Assembly: GCF_020520425.1 (NCBI RefSeq)
Contig: NC_079487.1
Coordinates: forward strand, 127,804,385-127,868,384
DNA from: Spinacia oleracea
Taxonomy: Eukaryota > Streptophyta > Magnoliopsida > Caryophyllales > Amaranthaceae
Direction of reading: 5' to 3'
DNA: 64,000 bases
Shown here one piece after another: positions 55,639 through 64,000 of this stretch. Each line of letters starts with the position of its first letter. The stretch's first letter is position 1. The translations under genes and the position numbers were made by a program. Below the pieces are notes generated by a model that ran no database searches, had not been told where the DNA came from, and saw only the letters and a program-made list of their open reading frames with translations.

Positions 55639-56343
55639 TAGGTTGCATCAAAACGGATACGGACACGGACACAATACAGGTACGGGGATACGCCATCTTA
55701 AAAATGATGGACACGGGGACACGGAAAAAAAAGATATTAAAATCTAATCTAATATATCAAAGAAAATTAAAATAATGGAAAATAATTAATAAAATAATAT
55801 GCAAAAAGTAATTAAATTTATCAACGACATTTAAATAAGAAAATAGAACTATACTACATAAAATGACACGATAATCATCTCCTCTCACATCCTCATTTTT
55901 TTTAATTCCCTTGTAATAATTTTCACTCCTCCTAAAAAGTAGACGGGGATTATTGTGAATGAACATCAAGCCTTCATAAACATAAGATCAGATTCACATG
56001 ATGGATGGAGTAACTACAAAGAAGACCGTAATTAATGTCATGGTGACTTGTAAATCTGGTTTATGTTTATGAAGGTTGTTGATTGCTCAGAGACCTTCGA
56101 GGGAATTGTAAAAAAGAGAGAGCAATCTGAAATATTAATTAATATTGAAATAAGTGTTCAAGACGTGTCCAAGACGTGTCCATCGTGTATCCGGTCGTGT
56201 GTCTCGTGTCCTAATTTTTCAAAATAATCGGACACGTGATTTCGCGTGTCGGACACATATTTCCGCGTGTCCAAGGCGTGTCGGTGTCCAATACGTGTCG
56301 GACACGGGACACGGCAGCCCGATGGCGTGTCCGTGCTTCCCAG
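55639..56343. mobile_element. MULE-like nonautonomous element just upstream of the L4 gene
   Basis: A perfect 9-bp target duplication GTGTTTTGC is at 55630-55638 and 56344-56352. Left (TAGGTTGCATCAAAACGG, then ACGGACACGG) and right (TGTCCGTGCTTCCCAG) ends are inverted with gaps. Both subterminal parts are dense in CGGACACG and CGTGTCC words. No transposase or captured gene was recognised. The left end is only 135 bases from the L4 start codon, so it must lie in or next to the core promoter. Confidence 0.7.
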
Positions 56344-56352
56344 GTGTTTTGC

Positions 56353-57997
56353 ACTTTGCTTATAATTAGGGCCGCAAACAATTCGAGTCGGGCAGAGTTG
56401 TAGTCAACTAGTCGGTTCGAGGCGAGCTTGATAAGAATTATTACTTTATTAGTGTTCGAGCTGAGCTTGATAAGAGCTTTAGAAAAAATTCTTGTTCGAG
56501 TTCGGCTCGTTCAAAATTTGATTTGTTCCCAATAGTACAAGATCTTGTTTGATTCTTACATTCTACGCTTTGTACTATTGGCTTTTGTCAACAGTACACT
56601 CAATATAAATTGACTTGTCAATAGTACCCTTATAATATTCACATCGTTATTACTATGAACATTTCCATTAAATAGTTTAACTGAGGTTAACCATTGGTTA
56701 AAAAATAAAAATAAAAATCAAATAAAGAAACCATAACACTTTCAGTTTGTACACACTTTAATTCGGACAATTCTTCTCTGTAATGATTTTCTGAAGAAAC
56801 TCTTCTTTAAGTGTCAAAGCAATTTCTCTATTGTTGGTTTTCTGTGCAGTAATTCCTACAGCAATGACTTTGGTTACAGTCTAAATTATCACCGAAATGC
56901 TACTATATTTGTTAGTATATATGTGCTGATTATTTTTTTGCTTGAAGAGCACATACACGAATCCTTTGATGACAGATCATATATCATTTTAGTAATTAGA
57001 GTTAATGATCTTCATGAGACTACATATTAGGCAACTTCAGAGCCATAAGCCAATGTTACACACCAGTACACCACTACACTGTATTAATGCATTACACCAC
57101 TGGTCCACTATATATACAAGATATTACAGTACACCTCTTGTTTGAACACAACCTTACATTCATATTGTAGGATTAATGGAAGCTAGGCTGGCCTTGCAGA
57201 AATAGAAGGAGAGAAAGAAGGAAAAGAGCAGCCTGGGAAAAGATAAAAGACTGTAAAATGTCCACAAGTGTGGTTGCTTGTTTACTTTTGAGTTGATTGG
57301 TAGTGAATGAAATAGCCACAACAAAGGGGGATGATGCACTCGGTTAAGAATTTGCTGAAGTTTGTGGTATTATACTACGATGTACTCCGTTAAAAAAAAA
57401 ACATACTATGTGAATTAACATGCGATATATTTGCGCAGTTAAATATTTAATGGAATAGGACATGGTAATAAGGAAGTCAATACCTCAAGTGTACCATTGA
57501 CAATATAATTAAAAATAAGTGTATCGTTGACTAAAGTCAATAATACAAGTGTACTAATTGGAATTTCCCTATTTTATTTAACCGACTTTGTTTAATTGTG
57601 AATTATAATTGAATTACCTTTATTTTATTTTATTTTTAAGTTATTCTTATTTAAAAAAGGTTGATTACTGCCTAAAATTTAAATGTTTAAATAATTTTGA
57701 TGGAAAAGTGAAAGTTTTTGCAAATCACAATTAGAAAGCGTAATTGATGTTGAGGGATGGCGGGGAAGATAACCATTAACTACAACTTGACGCAAAATAA
57801 AACATCCAAAACCTCCAAACTCCGCAATTTCTCCAGAATTCTCAAACATTCAGAGCTAAGACTAGCAAACCCATCTTTCTCTCTCTATAAAACAGCAGGT
57901 ATTTTTTGAATTTATATATTGTAAATTCGATTCTAAGTTTTCAATTCTAATACTCTTGGGGCAAGAAAATTTGGAAAATTGAAGTTCTGGGTTCGAA
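56353..57997. other. intergenic between L4 and the Josephin gene
   Basis: At about 56365-56525 is a fragment of a repeat with GGGCCGCAAACAATTCGAGT and GTTCGAGCTGAGCTTGATAA words, a common plant MITE style; its other end is not seen. From about 57700 to the ATG is the presumed promoter and leader of the Josephin gene (CT-rich TTTCTCTCTCTATAAAACAG near 57878). No other gene. Confidence 0.4.
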
Positions 57998-58653
57998 ATG
58001 GGAGAGCAAATCAAGTCAGAAATTTACCATGAACGTCAAAGATTACAGTTTTGCCTCCTTCATGCGCTCAATAATCTCTTTCAGGTAAACCTACTTTTCC
58101 CCTTCTCTTTAATTGGATTGTTATCAATTGTTCTTGAAAAAGATTCAATCCTGGTGAATTAATTAAGGGTTTTAATTACTTTTAGGAGAAAGATGCATTT
58201 AGCCGGGTAGATTTGAATGGAATTGCTGAAGAACTCAATTTGGATGATCCCACCCCAGTAAAATGGAACCCAATTTCTGTTGTCTTTAAGCCTCATCATA
58301 ATTTGTTTACTGGGAACTATGATGTTAATGTTTTGATTGCTGCCCTTGAAAGAAGAGGTAAGAATGTAGTGTGGCATGATCGGCGAAATGGGGCCGGTTC
58401 GATTGCTTCCCTTGAGGGGTCTGAAGATGGGTTAATGGGGATTGTGTTGAATATTCCTGTGAGAAGGTATGGTGGGCTATTGAAGAACAGACATTGGCTT
58501 ACATTGAGAAAAATTGGTGGAATTTGGTATAATTTGGATAGTGATCTTAAAGCTCCTACCCCGTTCGAGGATGTAGATGATGTTAGGGTATTTTTGGATA
58601 GTGTCATTCTTGCTGGTGGTGAAATTCTGCTTGTTATGAATGATAATAAATAG
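57998..58653 (+). CDS. Josephin-domain deubiquitinase (JOSL-like)
   Basis: Exon 1 is 57998-58084 (29 codons, ending ALNNLFQ before GTAAAC). Exon 2 is 58186-58653. The product is 184 residues, essentially one Josephin domain. The catalytic Cys is residue 19 in RLQFCLLHALNNLFQ. The catalytic His is in NRHWLTLRK and the third acidic residue is in IWYNLDSDLKAP, so all three active-site residues are present. The family cleaves ubiquitin chains; members of this short type have no ubiquitin-interacting motifs, in contrast to ataxin-3. A cytosolic or nuclear site is likely, as no targeting peptide is seen. The gene looks intact. A second 'josephin-like' frame follows at 60095-60439. Confidence 0.93.
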
Positions 58654-60094
58654 CTAGATTGACTGCTTGTTTATCCGTTAATCATTCTAAGATGTTGAAC
58701 TCTGCACCTTATGAATTCAGCTTCGGAATCTTTGGGATTTTTGAAGGACGGTAGATGCTTCCGTTTATAATGTTTTTACATGACTCTTTTCTTTTGAGGG
58801 TGGAGCCGTGGAGGAAGGAGGTAAAAGATGGATGATGCTTATGTGTTAGGGTTTTCTTGGTAGTGAATGAAATGTTTAGTTGTGGGTTCAGGACTGATTT
58901 TGAGCTCTTTCGAAGTAGGCGATAGACTAAAAGCTGAAAACAAACCATGATCGTCATCCTTCTGGTGTCTATCGCGAGAAATGGTCTCAGCAGTTTGCAG
59001 TGGTACAGTTCTATTCTTGCCGTGCTGGACTGCTGGTCAGTGCTTTATACTCCTTTCTTCACTGTGAATAGTTGGTTTACTCCATTTTGTATAATGAATA
59101 CAAATGCAAGTTGTTGTATACTTTCCCTTGAGTTCATGTGTTTTCTATCGTTTTTTTTTGTCATAGACTGTGAATGGTGAAAAGTATAAGATTTCATGAT
59201 TGTGCAAAAACGCTTCTGTTTTGAGTTCATTATACTTGATGCCTGCTGAAATGTACCAATGGTATGAATCATGGTTCTGCAGCTTCTGCTTCTTTCTAGG
59301 TGGGGTTGTTTTTGAAGTTTGTTCTTTATTTCCTCAACGTACATAGTAATAGAAAGAGGAAAGTATCATAGTCTCTGCCTTAAATAATAGAGTAAAGAGT
59401 CAGCTGCTTTTGTTTTACTTACATGAGTTACGAATTTGGGGATTCTTAGACCTTTTTTCTCATTAATTTCTTTTGGGATATCTTTCCATATAATTTTACT
59501 TTTTACAATGGGAATACCGTTGTGTAAGGGAGAGAAACATTATTGCATTTGGTTCTTATGAGTAAGTCTTGAATGATACAGGGTATAATGAGAACTTTTA
59601 TGAGCGACATCTATATGGATGGCCGACTTTTTGTGAGATACAGGAATACTGTCAACGGAACTTGAGTGACTTGGACTTGTCCTATTATTTACACCCATCT
59701 CATATAAGACTTTGATGGTTCCAATCCATTATATAGTCATGTTCTAGGCTTTTCCCTATCCATTTCTCTACCATCTAGCAAATTAGGAGATAAAGATGAT
59801 CTGTTGCAACTTTAGTTATCTGTTTTAGGAATCATATCTGTTCGAGATTATTTTCCATAAATGCTTGCTACAGTTTGGTGATTATTTACTTCTTTGGTTA
59901 GCTGCCAGCTAATATCAATAATATACCAATAAAGTTTTATTATTAATATTACTGTGGAAATTTCGGAGAGCTGGTATAAGTAAACCTTGTGTATTTTAAG
60001 TTTTTAACTATTGACTTCATGTGCCAATTCTTTTGTAAGTGCCCCTAGCCTAAACTCCCTCCTCTCTCCCTCTAGATACCGTTGGCCTGTTCAG
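58654..60094. other. spacer between Josephin gene and the next frame
   Basis: Presumably the 3' untranslated region of the Josephin gene, then a leader or intron for the next gene: the ATG at 60095 comes directly after TCTAGATACCGTTGGCCTGTTCAG, which could be a splice acceptor. The small frames here overlap on both strands and show no motifs. Confidence 0.4.
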
Positions 60095-60439
60095 ATGTCA
60101 AGAGATAACACAAAAACACATTTTTTATCAAGACAAGTAGGCAATGAACTTATAATTAAGAGGCAGAACACAAGTAAGGGTATTTCTGGTCATGGGGCGC
60201 CATTTTCGAAGAATACCAAGAGTTCACCTTTGCGGTTCTTGAAGTGTTTTGGTGTAGGCATTAGAAATGGAACGAATAGAAGTACCTGTTCATCTAAGAA
60301 ATCATCTTTAGGGTGCACAAAATCAGTAGATGTAATAGAACCTCATTCAAGAGAAGCCTTAGACGATTGCATTGATTACATTAAGTCCTGTTCTCCATCC
60401 CCTGTTTTGAAACATTGTGATCGTAGCCGTAGCATCTAG
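60095..60439 (+). CDS. small basic 'josephin-like' protein (not a Josephin domain)
   Basis: From the first ATG the product is 114 residues, rich in Ser, Lys and Arg. The recognisable parts are SPLRFLKCFGVGIRNGTNRS in the middle and EALDDCIDYIKSCSPSP near the end. They resemble a family of small plant proteins often labelled 'josephin-like' (with an EAIEDCIEFINSS-type motif), whose function is unknown and which has no catalytic Josephin residues. An in-frame extension upstream has no ATG, so either this ATG is the start or the frame is an exon joined through the TTCAG acceptor just before it. It lies 1.4 kb downstream of a true Josephin gene on the same strand, so the two may share a transcript. 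Confidence 0.6.
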   Translation: MSRDNTKTHFLSRQVGNELIIKRQNTSKGISGHGAPFSKNTKSSPLRFLKCFGVGIRNGTNRSTCSSKKSSLGCTKSVDVIEPHSREALDDCIDYIKSCSPSPVLKHCDRSRSI

Positions 60440-61368
60440 TTAACTTTCATGATGCTGATTGCTGGTTTCACTCAGGAAGGGATAGCGCCAGAATGTTGCT
60501 TCTACAGGGATTTAAAAATTCTGGAAATTGTGTCATTGAGTACTCGTTTTTTACATCAGAATGCTGTTCTTTTTATTTTTCGCGTCTGAAATTCTCCTGT
60601 AATCACAATCTATGTGAGGATTAAGATTATTACTCTTCTGTTTGGATTTTTCTTAACTTTTTATCTCTTCTCTCCCAATTTATGCACACCAAGATTCAGA
60701 TTCCTGTGAAAAACCATTATTTTGATACCCTATTGGCCTATTCGCAAAATTGATTGATTTAGTATTAGAGCAAGGGTTACTAGAACTAGACAGTCTCATT
60801 CTGCTTTGCCGAACGCCCCATCATATAAAATCCTGCGACTGAATTATGTGTCTAACCTTAAAACTGTGATGTGTCTCTCAGACCCTCAGACTGAAACACA
60901 AACACAGCCTAGCACTAAGCATCCTTTAGTTCTTTACTTGAAGAAAAAATCCAAAACAGACCAGAACTCAGAATTTTTACGAAATCAAACTTTATAAAAG
61001 AGTTATAATTTCTTGTTTTGAAAAGATCAATGACAAGTTAATCTTTTTAGGCTGTTAGAAATTTCCATAAAGCCTATGCTATGCTTCCTAATAGAAACTC
61101 CCATCTTACAAAGGATCTTTTTCACACTCTGTGATGGGTAATTTTATACCACAATTGTTCATGAATTCAGTTAGGAAACCCTGTCATGTCCCACTGAACT
61201 TGGACAAGTTACCCAACACCCGGGAAAATGATCAGCCACTCACCTGGAAAGAAAATCTTGTCCACTCTCCGGCCGGGGTTGGATCACCTTAGAAACTAAG
61301 TAATATGAACATAGACAGAATGAGCTTGATAAATCCAAATGAAGAGTGTACTTTGTTAAACAATAAAG

Positions 61369-61420
<52 letters not shown>

Positions 61421-61646
61421 CATCCAAAAGTAGTAAATGAAGATTTAATATACCAATAAAAACATATATACCAATAAAATCATCCAAGAGTAGTAAATGA
61501 AGATTGTTGAATAATAACAGTGGTTTTGAAACATGAACAGAAATTAAATCATCCAATGATATTTATATATAGAGAGAGAGAGACTAAAAAGACACTGCAG
61601 GAAACTGAGATAAATCATCATCTACACGAGTGTGGTGTATGATCAA
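60440..61646. other. intergenic, 3' flank of TSP9, with (TA)n tract
   Basis: A (TA)n microsatellite of about 22 units is at 61372-61416. Just after it, a unit with AAAATCATCCAAAAGTAGTA and AATGAAGATT is present twice (61416-61505). The 3' untranslated region of TSP9 probably extends into this part. No other gene is seen. Confidence 0.45.
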
Positions 61647-62132
<486 letters not shown>

Positions 62133-62314
62133 TTATTTTTATTTTTTATGGAATTGGAATTTATTTATAGAAGTGTTTCCACCACGGGTTTTCCACAAGG
62201 TTTTTATAGATCTTATCTTTTATTTATTTTATTTCATTTCATTTTCTTTTATAATTTTTAATTATGTGAGAATTACGATAAATCATCATCATTTGAGTAT
62301 GGTCGTGTGCTTGA

Positions 62315-62345
62315 CACGTGGCTATCTCTGGCCCATCCTCTTATC
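62315..62345 (-). promoter_or_regulatory. G-box / site II / I-box cluster upstream of TSP9
   Basis: Within 31 bases lie CACGTG followed by GC (62315-62322, a G-box), GGCCCA (62330-62335, TGGGCC on the minus strand, a site II element) and CTTATC (62340-62345, GATAAG on the minus strand, an I-box). G-box plus I-box pairs are known light-response modules of plant photosynthesis genes. The cluster is about 360 bases before the TSP9 ATG. A TATA-like CATATATTA lies nearer the gene at about 62089-62099. Confidence 0.5.
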
Positions 62346-63389
62346 GTTGCAACAACAATTTTCTACCATTGCTTGTATTCACTGCCCAAAAGTTTTGGAA
62401 ACGACTATTTGTAACTCGGCATGGAAAGTGGAAACGTACAACTGTACAAGTATTTTTTATGGCAGGGAGTACTACGCAATACTTTCTACTCTATCGATTT
62501 TCTTAGTAATAATATACCTAGTCAGTCTTCACTCCACGAGCATGTTTTACCTCAAACTTCGAGGTAATTGTGTTTGATATTTTAGGTTTATGTAAGAGTA
62601 TTTACCTATATTTTATTTTACCAAATGAAGGATGAAAATACGCGAGATCAGAATAGAAGTTTTATAGAAAAACATTGATTAATTACTACTATAGCTCTAC
62701 GAGTACCATCAAATATATCATCATAGTTATCTAAGGTTTCACAACTAGAAATACCATCGCATAATTCATAGTATCACTATAATGTTTTGGGCTAGTAGAA
62801 ATGATTCTACGCTTTCAATCAAAGGTTAGGCTTTCCCCATTAAGGGCACTTTGAGGGAGGATTCCTTTACCATTCCCCACTTTCAAAATGTGTAGCCTGC
62901 TAACCCGAGTGGGTTGACCCATGTGGTGTTCCAACTCAGTAGGTTTTCCAACCCTTAATTGAAATGTTACCGTAGTTACAGATAGCATGCATCTACCACC
63001 AATACAAACTTGGGAACCATTTTCCTACTGTTTACCCTTTTATCGTATCTATCTATGCCACACGATTTAATGTCACACTCAAAAGCTTCAAATGCGAGTC
63101 CTTTAATGGGGATTAGACTATAAAACTCGAGTGGAGTGGAGTCGAGTACTCCGTAACAATCACATTGTAAAATAAAAGGCAACGATAAGCTCTGAAAAAA
63201 TAAAAAGCATCGTATATGCTTGCGAATACATTATCTAGTGGTCAGGTCAAAATTTTCCAAGAACAGATAATCAACTAACAACAAATTTATCGAAGGAAAA
63301 ATCTCCACAAGGATGGGAAGATAATCACTCAATACACTCTTCTTTCTCTAACTGCCAGGGCGCTAGATGTCAAACTGCTTGAACTTGAC
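62346..63389. other. intergenic between TSP9 and eIF3f
   Basis: The second copy of the SINE-like repeat of 46320-46470 is at about 62815-62955 (GGCACTTTGAGGGAGGATTC, GAGTGGGTTGACCCATG). The open frame 62110-62577 overlaps the TSP9 promoter and has no motif; I do not call it. Confidence 0.45.
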
Positions 63390-63890
63390 TTACAAAATCT
63401 GAGCGGCGGTGTTCAACTTCTCTGCTAAACTCAGCTGTGTCCTAGTTATGCTAGATAAATATACTAATAATAGTTGGTCCTGATCACACAAAACAAACCA
63501 TATCAGTTAAATCTACTCCGCCAAAATAACAGCAGACAAGGTAAAAGAATCGAATTACCTGTAGGCTGTCATTCACAAGCTTATCAAAAGCAGAAGGAGA
63601 TAACTTTGGAAGGGAAGATACTGCCTCTGCAAGGTACCGCCCAATTTTGTTGTCATGAGCTACGCGGTTCTCCTGGAAATATGTAGCAACATTAGAAAAC
63701 ACACACACAAAAGTTACCCTACAAAGATTGATTGAAAGAAGAGAGTGGAAATGTATTTCAGTTCTTACCACAACATCATCCACATATTTGTAGGTGTCAT
63801 CGATTAGGGCAAGCAACCTCTCCAGGGTGCTTTCCATGCCTTCCAAATCACTTGGAATTTTGTCTGCCGCGGTTGATTTCAAAAGTTCAT
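63390..63890 (-). CDS. eukaryotic translation initiation factor 3 subunit F, 3' exons (partial)
   Basis: Three consecutive exons are readable: 63890-63769 (DELLKSTAADKIPSDLEGME, then LLALIDDTYKYVDDVV), 63672-63559 (ENRVAHDNKIGRYLAEAVSS, LPKLSPSAFDKLVNDSLQ) and 63479-63390 (DQLLLVYLSSITRTQLSLAE, KLNTAAQIL, stop). Splice sites are GTAAGA/CAG and GTAATT/CAG. The joined sequence is the C-terminal part of eIF3f, the MPN-domain subunit of the eIF3 scaffold that acts in translation initiation on the 40S ribosome. The MPN domain itself would lie further 5', beyond the right edge. The first visible exon starts in the middle of a codon, which confirms at least one more exon outside the window. Confidence 0.93.
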
Positions 63891-64000
63891 CTGTCAACAA
63901 TAATCAAGTAAATCAATTTTCCCAATTCACCACACTACTGGAGTATTTTTCAAATTTAGTAGGGTTAATTAATCAAGAGAACTAGGGTTAAGTGCCCACA

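Noticed and set aside
54516-55747. Frames opposite or shifted against the L4 gene (up to 184 residues)
   Set aside because: Shadows of the real L4 coding frame and its pyrimidine-rich leader.

Overview
The window is plant nuclear DNA, AT-rich and dense in transposons, most likely from spinach (Spinacia oleracea) or a very close relative. Two gene models support this. The protein at 61647-61958 reads like spinach thylakoid soluble phosphoprotein TSP9. The protein at 52928-55503 reads like the spinach plastid ribosomal protein L4 precursor, and joining its two exons gives 293 residues ending GTPEPAE, as I recall for the spinach protein. The species call rests on memory of those proteins, not on a search.

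Left part, 1-32.6 kb: a cluster of three two-exon genes of the 23 kDa jasmonate-induced protein family. Copy A (872-1849, +) faces copy B (7805-9149, -). Copy C (26933-29450, -) belongs to a segmental duplication of the block that holds B: about 7573-14345 matches about 26690-32610. Each copy of the block has since received its own insertions, and the other copy often shows the empty site. Three elements with one family of terminal inverted repeats lie in this part: 10411-11643, 22401-24016 and 24155-26689. The first two have perfect 9-bp target duplications, as Mutator-like elements do. Each carries what looks like a piece of a different host gene: a GT47 glycosyltransferase, amidophosphoribosyltransferase (PurF type), and ribosomal protein eL14 with introns. 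They look like Pack-MULEs and are the most interesting content here.

Middle, 32.6-51.8 kb: mostly gene-poor DNA with about a dozen Stowaway-type MITEs, small hAT, CACTA and MULE-like MITEs, SINEs, and a solo LTR nested in a CACTA remnant. The one clear gene is a three-exon NAC transcription factor (41612-43067, -).

Right part, 51.8-64 kb: gene-rich. Two tRNA genes (Pro-UGG and Leu-UAG, both -) are followed by plastid ribosomal protein L4 (-), a Josephin-type deubiquitinase (+), a short basic 'josephin-like' protein with a DCIDYI motif (+), TSP9 (-), and the 3' exons of eIF3 subunit f (-), whose 5' part lies beyond the right edge.

CDS coordinates span first to last coding base and include introns; exon limits are in the text. 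Transposon ends were set from terminal repeats and target duplications where these could be read, and are marked approximate otherwise.
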